Source of the DNA: Vibrio porteresiae DSM 19223
Lineage (GTDB): Bacteria > Pseudomonadota > Gammaproteobacteria > Enterobacterales > Vibrionaceae
DNA length: 64,000 nt
Reading direction: 5' to 3'
Assembly: GCF_024347055.1 (NCBI RefSeq)
Contig: NZ_AP024895.1
Location: 2,542,001 to 2,606,000, forward strand
Position 1 is the first letter of the stretch. Each line of letters starts with the position of its first letter. The notes beneath the pieces were generated by a model. The model ran no database searches. It saw nothing but the letters and a program-made list of their open reading frames with translations, and had not been told where the DNA came from. The position numbers and the translations under genes were made by a program. Shown here piece after piece: positions 1 to 7,374 of this stretch.

Positions 1-92
1 ATCAGCATCATGGATGAAATAACGACGTTGACCGCCATATCACCAGAGCCAAATCCCACTTTTTCCAGAACGGAAAGTTTGTATTTATACAT
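1..92 (-). CDS. GPH-family sugar:cation symporter, N-terminal fragment
   Basis: Only the first 30 codons are present; the gene runs leftward out of the window. The peptide starts MYKYKLSVLEKVGFGSGD, which is the usual opening of glycoside-pentoside-hexuronide (GPH, MelB-like) sodium or proton sugar symporters: a short cytoplasmic tail, then the first membrane helix with the conserved FGxGD motif. An AGAGGT ribosome binding site lies just upstream of the ATG at 92-90. The substrate cannot be told from this fragment. Family assignment is fairly confident, specificity unknown. Confidence 0.7.
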   Translation of the reverse strand, partial: MYKYKLSVLEKVGFGSGDMAVNVVISSMML

Positions 93-315
93 AGAGTACC
101 TCTTTGAAAGGCAAGACTTTTTATAATGTTTCTTACTTATAAAGAGTTACTCAACAGTTTGATGTTAACCTATTCCAACTCGAACAATTACAGCCATTTT
201 GTCCATATATTCAGCGAATACTACAACGCATAAGATCACAATTTAATGGCTTACTTTAAAAAGGGATTTAATTTAATGTGGTTAATTCTCTAATTGAAAA
301 AGTATTTCCCGATAT

Positions 316-350
316 AAAAAACGACACGCCTTAATGCGTGTCGTTTTTCT
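316..350 (-). terminator. Rho-independent terminator after citMHS
   Basis: Nine-base-pair stem ACGACACGC / GCGTGTCGT with a six-base loop, flanked by T runs in both directions. It lies about 110 bases downstream of the stop of the leftward citrate transporter gene and should end its transcript. Confidence 0.8.
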
Positions 351-461
351 TAATCAATACATCGTTTTTAGACGTAGCATAACTCTATATTCAAATCAGT
401 GCCTTACCTAAGCGCGAATGCATTCTCGCTGAAACAGCATCTTGAGTTGACTGGGCTACAA

Positions 462-1772
462 CTAAATGATTCCAATTAGGAAAGCAAAGACCAACATAAC
501 AAGTCCTACAATCCATAAACCTAAAAAGCTGTAGCGAATATGCTCTTTGAGCTCCACATTGGCCAAACCTATACCGAGGAATGTCGCAGGGACAAGAGGG
601 CTAATCAACAGCGCTAGGTTTTTCCCCACCAACATGGCGATCGCCATGGTTAGACCTGAAATGCCGTAGTTTTTGCCAACTTCAATTGCCAAAGGCAACA
701 GACCGTAGAAGTAAGAGTCGGTGCCAAGCATAGTGCCTAATGGGAAAGCCAAAATCCCCATTATGATGTGTAGATACTGCGCAATCGAGGCTGGAATAAC
801 ATGCAACAGTGGCACTGCCATCGCTTCCAACATGCCTGATTTACTCAATACACCAACCATGATCCCTGCAGCTAACATCACCGAGGAGACGTCAATCGCC
901 GCTGGAGCATGCGCCATCATACGAGCTTTCTGCTGTTTCATGTCTGGATAGTTGATCAGCAAAGCAACGCAGCACCCCACCATGAATACGAAATAAGTTG
1001 GGAAGACATCGATGACCAACACAATCAGCATCAATAACAACACACCCATATTCACCCAAGCAAGATGAGGGCGTTTTAGACGTAAGGCTTCTTCATCCAC
1101 CTCTTCAACTTTCACCACGCCTTGTTCATCTTCGATAAGAGAAACTTGGCCAGCGCCATGAAATTTTTTCTCTTTCAGCGCCATGAAAACCGCCAAAGCA
1201 AGAGTGGCAACGATACCAGCGCCTTGCATTGGCAACAGAATGTGCCATAAATCACCCGCATCCATTTTCAGTACAATGGCTTCACGCATAACGGGCCCAC
1301 CCCACGGCAATAGGTTCATAACCCCCATGCCACACCCAACAATCATCAGCAATAAATGCGGACGAATGTTCAGTTTCTTATAGATAGGTAACATCGCAGG
1401 AACCGTCACCAATACCGTGGTCACGGTCGCACCATCTAAGTGAGAGAAGATACCAATGATCGCCGTAGCAACCGCCACCGCCACCACATTGGTGCCCGCT
1501 TTGCTCACCAGCTTATTCACCAAGCCATCAAACATGCCCGCATCAGACATGACACCAAAGAAGGTCACAGAGAAAATAAACAGCACAGCCATCTTGCTGG
1601 TTTTGGAAATGCCATATTCGACAAAACCAACCACATCATGAATGGAAAATCCAGCGGCGAATGCTGCGATAACCGGAATGGTGATAAACACCACGACAGG
1701 AAGTGTTTTACTTTTGAACAGCAAAAACAGAATTGCAAATAGCATTAAAAAGCCACAAATAGCCAGCAGCAT
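462..1772 (-). CDS. CitMHS family citrate-metal:proton symporter
   Basis: Polytopic inner-membrane carrier of 436 residues with about a dozen hydrophobic segments and a hydrophilic loop near residues 200-235 rich in Glu and Lys. The sequence, including FSHLDGATVTTVLVTVPAM and NLLPWGGPVMRE, fits the CitMHS family (TC 2.A.11), whose characterised members import citrate complexed with Mg2+ or Ca2+ together with protons. The length is normal for the family. It stands alone: no citrate lyase or two-component system is adjacent, so the likely role is aerobic citrate or related tricarboxylate uptake feeding the TCA cycle. The exact metal preference cannot be read from sequence. Confidence 0.85.
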   Translation of the reverse strand: MLLAICGFLMLFAILFLLFKSKTLPVVVFITIPVIAAFAAGFSIHDVVGFVEYGISKTSKMAVLFIFSVTFFGVMSDAGMFDGLVNKLVSKAGTNVVAVAVATAIIGIFSHLDGATVTTVLVTVPAMLPIYKKLNIRPHLLLMIVGCGMGVMNLLPWGGPVMREAIVLKMDAGDLWHILLPMQGAGIVATLALAVFMALKEKKFHGAGQVSLIEDEQGVVKVEEVDEEALRLKRPHLAWVNMGVLLLMLIVLVIDVFPTYFVFMVGCCVALLINYPDMKQQKARMMAHAPAAIDVSSVMLAAGIMVGVLSKSGMLEAMAVPLLHVIPASIAQYLHIIMGILAFPLGTMLGTDSYFYGLLPLAIEVGKNYGISGLTMAIAMLVGKNLALLISPLVPATFLGIGLANVELKEHIRYSFLGLWIVGLVMLVFAFLIGII

Positions 1773-2259
1773 AGATACCTCGTTAACATCCGTTGTTATT
1801 TTTATATCGCCAAGGAGGTTAGCATTGAATATTTATTTCGTTTTTTTCAATAAAGCAGATTTGTGACATCACGCAGAAACAATCCTTAGAATGTTAAAAA
1901 CCATGACATAATTGTATAAAATATGTTTTTAATTAATTGATTTTAATGACGCATATGATCGTTTTTATACCAATTACGATCTCGTTATAAATTATCATTA
2001 TATGAGAATTCAACTAAATTGCATTTGATAAGCAGATAAAATATGCAATAAAAATTCATAATTTGAATAAAAGGCAAAGACTATCGAAAGATAAATTTCA
2101 CACTTTCATGCTCCATGGTCTCAATCTCGCTTACCTAGCTAACGGGAAATATTGCGCACTTTTCAACCTGTTTGCATTTCTTTACCTTACCTAAACAGCA
2201 AAAAAATTAGTCAATATGATCAATCTATTGCCCTATTTTTGAGTGAATCAACCAGCCTA
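1773..2259. other. AT-rich intergenic region between divergent genes
   Basis: About 490 bases with no convincing reading frame, strongly AT-rich, separating the leftward citrate carrier from the rightward resolvase-like gene. It must hold the promoter of the citrate carrier, but I could not pick a good -35/-10 pair. A TCAATATGATCAA stretch near 2205-2222 weakly resembles a CRP/FNR half site. I see no RNA gene or mobile element. Confidence 0.5.
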
Positions 2260-2260
2260 T

Positions 2261-2351
2261 GCTCATTAAAAAGGTTCATTAAAAGGGTTCATTTGGTGTT
2301 TGACTTTATTTATGAACCAATCTAAATTATGAACCATAACATCAAATGAAC
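2261..2351. promoter_or_regulatory. Phased repeat array (TTCATTAAAA x3, ATGAAC x3) upstream of resolvase-like gene
   Basis: Three direct copies of a TCATTAAAA-type unit occur with a 13-base period (TCAT near 2263, 2276 and 2289; the last two preceded by GGT). Three copies of the opposite orientation, ATGAACC, ATGAACC, ATGAACA, start at 2312, 2329 and 2346 with an exact 17-base period. The array is therefore GGTTCAT...GGTTCAT / ATGAACC...ATGAACC and ends about 16 bases before the start codon at 2368. The likely reading is a cooperative operator, plausibly bound by the product of the following gene. The repeats are directly visible; the binding protein is inference. Confidence 0.6.
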
Positions 2352-2367
2352 AATAAAAGGTCCTCAA

Positions 2368-3144
2368 ATGACAACTTACCTATACACCAAATTTTCACCT
2401 AAAAATGAACATTTCGAAGCTCAACTGGAAGAGCTGAATCAACAGCATCCACAAGCCACATTATTTAAAGATGTGGTAAAAGGGCGCATTCCAGCGATGG
2501 AACGACCTGAATTCGCCACGCTGTTTGCCAAACTCGTTGAGCAAGATACCTTAGTGGTTTACTGGTTAACGGCATTTTCTAAAGAGATGAGCCAATGCCA
2601 AGAAGTAATGCAAGCACTGCTCGCGAAGAAAGTCACTATCCAAACCATCAAACCTGCACTAACGATTGCACCAGAAAGTGAAGCAAGCAAGATTGTATTA
2701 AATATGCTCGAAGGCTTTGCTGGCGCAGAAACACGCCATCGCTTACGCGCAGCCCATCAAGGACGTGAAGCCTTGCGTGGTGATAAAGCAGCGTGGAAGG
2801 AAAAATTCCGTGGACGTCCAGCAGATCGTGAAAAACATCAGCAGATTGCCACTGGCTTACTTGACGGTAAAACCTTAGAAGAAGTCGCACAAGAGTGTGA
2901 CTGCAGCTTATCGACGGTGAAACGCGTAAAAGCAAAAATTGCCGAGCACGATGAAATGGGTGGATTGCGCCATCGTGGTCGCGGGCATCATGGTGAAGGC
3001 CGTCATGGTCGCTCGGGTGAAGGACGCTCGATGAGAGGTCATCATCGCGGTGAACGTGGTGAAGGGCGAGAACAGGGTCGCGGCAAACTGGGACGTGGCA
3101 ATATGGGCAGAGGGAAACCAGAAGACAATACCAGCGCACAATAG
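2368..3144 (+). CDS. Resolvase-like DNA-binding protein with degenerate serine-recombinase domain and Arg/Gly/His-rich tail
   Basis: 258 residues. Residues 1-125 align with the catalytic domain of small serine recombinases: YTKFSPKNEHFEAQL matches the YARVSTxxQ block with Ser10 kept, and LEGFAGAETRHRLR matches the start of helix E. The block that normally reads LDRLGR is LTAFSK, so the conserved Asp and first Arg (D67 and R68 of gamma-delta resolvase) are Thr68 and Ala69; two other active-site arginines are lysines. Residues 148-192 (GRPADREKHQQIA ... EEVAQECDCSLSTVKRV) form a Hin-type helix-turn-helix. Residues 200-250 are a low-complexity tail rich in Arg, Gly and His. RBS AAAGG lies 8-11 bases upstream of the ATG. 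No inverted repeats of an invertible segment were seen nearby. Most likely a catalytically impaired, domesticated recombinase acting as a regulator; activity cannot be excluded. Confidence 0.65.
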   Translation: MTTYLYTKFSPKNEHFEAQLEELNQQHPQATLFKDVVKGRIPAMERPEFATLFAKLVEQDTLVVYWLTAFSKEMSQCQEVMQALLAKKVTIQTIKPALTIAPESEASKIVLNMLEGFAGAETRHRLRAAHQGREALRGDKAAWKEKFRGRPADREKHQQIATGLLDGKTLEEVAQECDCSLSTVKRVKAKIAEHDEMGGLRHRGRGHHGEGRHGRSGEGRSMRGHHRGERGEGREQGRGKLGRGNMGRGKPEDNTSAQ

Positions 3145-3192
3145 TCACTCTCCCGATAGAGATGACTTTCCCACACCAACACAACTAACAAC

Positions 3193-3222
3193 AAAAGGTG
3201 CATCACTGCACCTTTTACTTTT
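3193..3222. terminator. Bidirectional terminator between convergent genes
   Basis: Perfect ten-base-pair hairpin AAAAGGTGCA / TGCACCTTTT with a four-base loop and A/T runs on both sides, placed between the stop codons of the convergent resolvase-like gene and MFS gene. Confidence 0.85.
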
Positions 3223-3224
3223 AG

Positions 3225-4436
3225 TTAATCCTGAGCAAACGCTTCTTTGACTGGTTGTGCAACATGGACTCGGCAGGTCAGCACAAACAGTACCAACATC
3301 GCGACCATAATCCAACCTGATAAGGTAAAGAGGAAGGTGTAACCCGTTTTCACCGCAATCATGCCGTAAATAATTGCCCCTAACCCATTACCGATATCCA
3401 GCATGTTATAAAACGTTGCGCTGGCTGCACTGCTTTTTTCAGCAGGAACTCGAGTCAATATTTGGGTTTGTAACGCTGGGAACAAAGCACCTAGCCCAAA
3501 GCCGTAGGCTAAAGAACAGAGTAAGAACAGTGTCTCGGTATGAATATGAGCAATCCCAAAGAATGCCACCATAAACAGAACTGTCCCTGGAATAACGACA
3601 TAAGGCGCACCCAGTTTATCGTAGATACGACCGGAGAATAGACGCGAGATAAACACGCAAATCGTCGATAGCAGGAAGAACAAACCAGGGCTACCAATGC
3701 CATTTTGCTGTGAAAAAATGGAGACAAAATTCAGTACACAGCCATAACCAATACCAAAGAGAAGTGTCAACACTGCTGGAATACGCGCCCCTTTCACTGC
3801 AAATTGGTCAAGGTAGGAAATCGCCATTTTAACCGTGGATGTTTCCTTAGGCAGTTGGTTTTGGAAACGACAAAAATAGGTCCACACTAAGGCAATCACT
3901 TGGCTAGCTAATGCCACATAAAAGACATAGTAATAATCAAAATCCAGTGCCAGCCACAAACCAATGGCAGGAGCCACTGCCATGGCAACGGTCGTGCCTA
4001 GGCCAAAGTAGCCCATACCTTCACCTTTACGATGCGCGGGAATAACTGCCGCCGCTAACGTGGCATAGAAAGTAGTTGCGATACCAAAGCCAACCCCATG
4101 CAGTAAACGAACCTCTAATACCCCATTCACTGACTGACACAAACCGTAGCCAACAACACAGATCAGCGAAATAAGAATCCCAACAAACAGAGAACCAATC
4201 GTGCCAAAGCGTTTTTTTAGTACATCAGAAAAGAGACGAATAATGATGGCAGAAAAGACAAAAATGCCAGCAACCAATCCAACTTGGGTAGCACTCGCCC
4301 CCATTTTGGAAACATACAAAGGCAAAATAGGCAGTAATAAGTGAAAACCACCAAAAAACAATCCATTGGTGACAATCAACGCAACAAATTTAGCATTCCA
4401 CAGTGACTGCGAATGCTCTGATTGAACATTAGACAT
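3225..4436 (-). CDS. MFS transporter (12 TM, YhhS/YwoG-like)
   Basis: 403-residue major facilitator protein with about 12 hydrophobic segments. Early in the protein are GLFFGGFHLLLPILPLYV and, after helix 2, a RLFSDVLKKRFG loop resembling the MFS G-x-x-x-D-R/K signature. The central loop around residues 195-205 (QNQLPKETSTVK) is short. Overall it resembles MFS_1 carriers of the exporter type. No biosynthetic or metabolic partner is adjacent, and the substrate is unknown. The gene lies downstream of, and in the same direction as, the LysR gene but 444 bases away, so it is probably transcribed separately. Confidence 0.75.
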   Translation of the reverse strand: MSNVQSEHSQSLWNAKFVALIVTNGLFFGGFHLLLPILPLYVSKMGASATQVGLVAGIFVFSAIIIRLFSDVLKKRFGTIGSLFVGILISLICVVGYGLCQSVNGVLEVRLLHGVGFGIATTFYATLAAAVIPAHRKGEGMGYFGLGTTVAMAVAPAIGLWLALDFDYYYVFYVALASQVIALVWTYFCRFQNQLPKETSTVKMAISYLDQFAVKGARIPAVLTLLFGIGYGCVLNFVSIFSQQNGIGSPGLFFLLSTICVFISRLFSGRIYDKLGAPYVVIPGTVLFMVAFFGIAHIHTETLFLLCSLAYGFGLGALFPALQTQILTRVPAEKSSAASATFYNMLDIGNGLGAIIYGMIAVKTGYTFLFTLSGWIMVAMLVLFVLTCRVHVAQPVKEAFAQD

Positions 4437-4880
4437 AACGAATCCTTGCGATCCTCGTTGCTATATCGCGTGCTGGCGTCTTGGCGACAAGATCGAACCA
4501 ACCGTCAGATATCCAACAAGAATAAACAAACCATATAATGAAACGAGAATGGGCAGAAAAACGGACTCTCGTGATTTGCGCTAAGCTGGCCAATCTAATC
4601 GATGAGGAACAAACATGATTGGTGTAGCGCGAAACTGAATAACATCAGTGAAAGGAAAACAAGGAGACGATCATTTCAGCTTGGGAAACTGTCATGATTG
4701 ACACCTGAGTAACTCAGCATGAAACCTCCAAAATGTAACCTGTACACGACAATATTGTAAAAATAAGCTTGAACAAGCAGTTTTATTATTGGAAGAGCGC
4801 CCACATTGGTCAATATCAAAAAATGAAGCATTCCTATCCAATAATAAAAACTGTTATGCAACTAGACTTTTAATTCAACT
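4437..4880. other. Intergenic region upstream of MFS gene
   Basis: 444 bases between two leftward genes. It should hold the promoter of the MFS gene and the transcript end of the LysR gene, but I found no convincing stem-loop with a T run and no clear -35/-10 pair. A 61-codon frame here (4676-4861, minus) lacks a ribosome binding site and resemblance to anything known, and is not called. Confidence 0.4.
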
Positions 4881-5789
4881 CTAGTTTGCCACCACAAATT
4901 GCCGTGAAAGCAATTCTTTAGCAACGGTAATCATATGATTGAGTGTTGGGTTTTCTGCATCTTTGCGCCACACCAGTTGAAGATCTAAAGAGAGCTTTTT
5001 TAAATCTTCTAGCTCTAATACGGTAAGCCCTTCCGGTGGTTCACTGATGGTTGAGCTAGGCACAATGGTACAACCGACACCAGAGTTCACTACCGATAAC
5101 ATAGTGACACTGTCGTTGCCGGTCTCGACGATGTTGGGCACAAATCCGTGTTGATTAAAATAGCCAATGAGTCGGTCGTAATAGTTGGGGCTATTCTCTC
5201 TATCAAACCAAACAAAATCATAATCTTTAATATCAGCTAAGAATCGAGGCGGATTTTTTACCATGGGAGAATCATCTGGAGCCACCAGCACTAGATGGTC
5301 GCTATAAATGTTGAGCCGACCAAAATCAGCACTTTCAGGAGGGAAAATTAATATTCCTAGATCAATCACTCCCTCTTGGAGCGCCACCACTTGCGGCCCC
5401 GATAACATGGTATTGAGTTTGAGCATGACGTTAGGATAACGACGACGAAATTCTTTCAGTAGAACGCTCAGCTCATTTACCCACAGCAGCATCACTGTGA
5501 CCCCAAGTCGTAACTCCCCACGCATTCCTTTTTCGGTGCGTAAGGCATTACTTTTTGCCTCATCTAAACTGTTCAGTACTTTTTGCGCGTCTTGGACAAA
5601 CGCTTCTCCCGCTGGCGTCAGCGTTACACCACGAGCTTGTCTTTCTAATAGTTGTACGCCTAATGACTCTTCCAACGCACGAATTTGCCGCGTTAATGCC
5701 GGTTGAGCAATGTGAATACGCCGCGCTGCTGCGGAAAAAGAACGTTCTGCTGCGACCGCTAAAAAATAGCGAAGTTGTCTGATTTCCAT
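4881..5789 (-). CDS. LysR-family transcriptional regulator
   Basis: 302 residues, normal length for the family. Residues 1-60 are the winged helix-turn-helix (MEIRQLRYFLAVAAERSFSAAARRIHIAQPALTRQIRALE); the remainder is the periplasmic-binding-like effector domain, with GVTVMLLW at the start of the first lobe and a VNSGVGCTIVPSS segment typical of the second. It is divergent from the amidohydrolase/DUF3311/symporter cluster across a 150-base gap, the standard arrangement of a LysR protein controlling its neighbour and itself. The inducer is presumably the substrate or product of that cluster; this is inference from position. Confidence 0.85.
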   Translation of the reverse strand: MEIRQLRYFLAVAAERSFSAAARRIHIAQPALTRQIRALEESLGVQLLERQARGVTLTPAGEAFVQDAQKVLNSLDEAKSNALRTEKGMRGELRLGVTVMLLWVNELSVLLKEFRRRYPNVMLKLNTMLSGPQVVALQEGVIDLGILIFPPESADFGRLNIYSDHLVLVAPDDSPMVKNPPRFLADIKDYDFVWFDRENSPNYYDRLIGYFNQHGFVPNIVETGNDSVTMLSVVNSGVGCTIVPSSTISEPPEGLTVLELEDLKKLSLDLQLVWRKDAENPTLNHMITVAKELLSRQFVVAN

Positions 5790-5893
5790 TTCTGAGCTCC
5801 TGCCATGCCAATCCGGTATGGCTTCTCTACTTATTTAATATTTTTCAACTGAGGTGTTGGATGTAACACTGACTTAAGGAGATCGACTTAAAT

Positions 5894-5915
5894 CATAGGC
5901 GGTTAGTTACCTATG
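5894..5915. promoter_or_regulatory. CATAGG-N10-CCTATG inverted repeat before amidohydrolase gene
   Basis: Perfect six-base inverted repeat with a ten-base spacer, 25 bases upstream of the amidohydrolase start codon at 5940 and in the intergenic region shared with the divergent LysR gene. It could be the operator or part of a leader hairpin. It also overlaps an alternative upstream ATG at 5913, which argues against that start. Function is inference. Confidence 0.35.
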
Positions 5916-5939
5916 GTAATGCCACACAAGGAAAGTGAT

Positions 5940-7121
5940 ATGAAAGGTTTTTTCGCTCAACATCAAGAACAATTCACCGCATTAAGAAGAGAGTTGCATA
6001 AGCATCCAGAGCTTGGCTTTGAAGAATTTGTCACGGCAAAAACAGTACAAAATACTCTGACTCAACTCGATATCCCGTTCACCACAGGTATTGGACATAC
6101 TGGTATCGTCGCCACCATTACCGGGAAATTACCTGATAATGGCCGACGCATCGGTTTACGCGCCGATATGGATGCGCTGCCACTGCAAGAGAAATCTAAC
6201 CATCAACACCGTTCGCAAATCGATGGATGCATGCACGCCTGTGGTCATGACGGACACACGACAATTCTTATCGCCGTTGCGCATTATCTTGCGCAACATA
6301 GAGATTTCGCCGGCACTATCTATTTAGTATTCCAACCAGCGGAAGAAGGCCGTGGTGGCGGTGACCAAATGGTCAAAGATGGCCTATTTACACAATTTCC
6401 AATGGATGAAATTTACGGTCTGCATAACTGGCCATATCTTGCGGCAGGCAAAATTGCCGTATTGGATGGCCCGGCAATGGCGGCAGGCGATCGCTTATCG
6501 ATCACGGTAAAAGGGAAAGGCGGTCATGGCGGAGCAACACCGCATCTCACCATTGATCCTATTCGTATCGCAGCGCAGCTGATTACTGCTTTGCACTCGA
6601 TTGTGAGCCGTGAAATCGCAGCGAGTGAACAAGCCGTATTGAGTTTATGTGCTATAGAATCTGGCGATTTAGAGGCATTTAATGTCATTCCAGATACGGC
6701 ACAGATTAATGGCACGGTGCGCACCTTCCAACCAGAGGTGCAAGATCGCATGGAGCAAGCGATCCGCCGTGTCTGTGCTGGGATCGCCACCACCTTTGGC
6801 GCGGAGATCATCGTTAACTACGAACGGATCATTCCAGCCACCGTCAATGATCTGGCATGTGCACAATTTGCGCGAGACACGATCGAACGTGTTTTCCCAC
6901 AAGGTACATTAGATCGAGAAACTCCAGCCACTTTGGGAGGCGAAGACTTCTCCTTCATGCTCAATCAATGCCCCGGAGCATATCTATTCTTAGGCAGTGC
7001 TCGACACCCTAATGATGAGCCTCTGCATAGCCCTAATTTTGACTTCAATGATGAAGTCATCGGTATTGGCGCTGAATTACTCACTTCAATCGCACTTAAC
7101 GCAGTTAGCCAAACCAAATAG
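5940..7121 (+). CDS. M20D family amidohydrolase (N-acyl-amino-acid / hippurate hydrolase type)
   Basis: About 393 residues. Motifs of the M20D metallopeptidase group appear in order: ELHKHPELGFEE near the N terminus, GLRADMDALPL, the metal-binding MHACGHDGHTT, FQPAEEGRGGGDQM with the catalytic Glu pair, the dimerisation (lid) domain, and LGGEDFSFM plus PLHSPNFDFND near the C terminus. Characterised relatives cleave N-acyl amino acids, hippurate or indole-acetyl amino acids in the cytoplasm. The start at 5940 is preferred because AAGGA lies 8 bases ahead; an in-frame ATG at 5913 has no such site. It is followed within 40 bases by the DUF3311 gene and the symporter, suggesting import and hydrolysis of an acylated amino acid. 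Confidence 0.85.
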   Translation: MKGFFAQHQEQFTALRRELHKHPELGFEEFVTAKTVQNTLTQLDIPFTTGIGHTGIVATITGKLPDNGRRIGLRADMDALPLQEKSNHQHRSQIDGCMHACGHDGHTTILIAVAHYLAQHRDFAGTIYLVFQPAEEGRGGGDQMVKDGLFTQFPMDEIYGLHNWPYLAAGKIAVLDGPAMAAGDRLSITVKGKGGHGGATPHLTIDPIRIAAQLITALHSIVSREIAASEQAVLSLCAIESGDLEAFNVIPDTAQINGTVRTFQPEVQDRMEQAIRRVCAGIATTFGAEIIVNYERIIPATVNDLACAQFARDTIERVFPQGTLDRETPATLGGEDFSFMLNQCPGAYLFLGSARHPNDEPLHSPNFDFNDEVIGIGAELLTSIALNAVSQTK

Positions 7122-7161
7122 CGAAATCACTACTCGATGGTCAACACTTATGGAGGGACCC

Positions 7162-7374
7162 ATGAAGAACCGTCAATTACCTATGCATCCTTTGATGATG
7201 CTTTATTTTGCTGTCTGTGCTCTAGCCATGATTTGGCCAGGCGCAACCTTAGCCAATAAAATCGAACCTATGGTGATGGGCTTGCCCTTCTTCCTCTTCT
7301 GGTATTTAGCTTGGTTGATGGTCACTTTTGTTGGCCTCATCATTTGCTATAAAACCGAGGAGGATGACGCATGA
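7162..7374 (+). CDS. DUF3311-type small membrane protein, symporter partner
   Basis: 70 residues with two hydrophobic helices (about residues 10-28 and 35-60) and a short acidic tail ending TEEDDA. Small two-helix proteins of this kind (DUF3311) regularly sit directly before sodium:solute symporter genes, and this one overlaps the next gene by the ATGA arrangement at 7371-7374, implying translational coupling. A strong GGAGGGA ribosome site precedes the ATG at 7162. It may be an accessory subunit of the symporter; no function is established. Confidence 0.8.
   Translation: MKNRQLPMHPLMMLYFAVCALAMIWPGATLANKIEPMVMGLPFFLFWYLAWLMVTFVGLIICYKTEEDDA

Noticed and set aside
2648..3184. 178-codon minus-strand frame antisense to the resolvase-like gene
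   Set aside because: Its His/Asp-rich sequence simply mirrors the repetitive plus-strand tail; no ribosome site and no family resemblance.
4676..4861. 61-codon minus-strand frame in the gap before the MFS gene
   Set aside because: Hydrophobic but without ribosome site, terminator or recognisable relatives; AT-rich sequence easily yields such frames.
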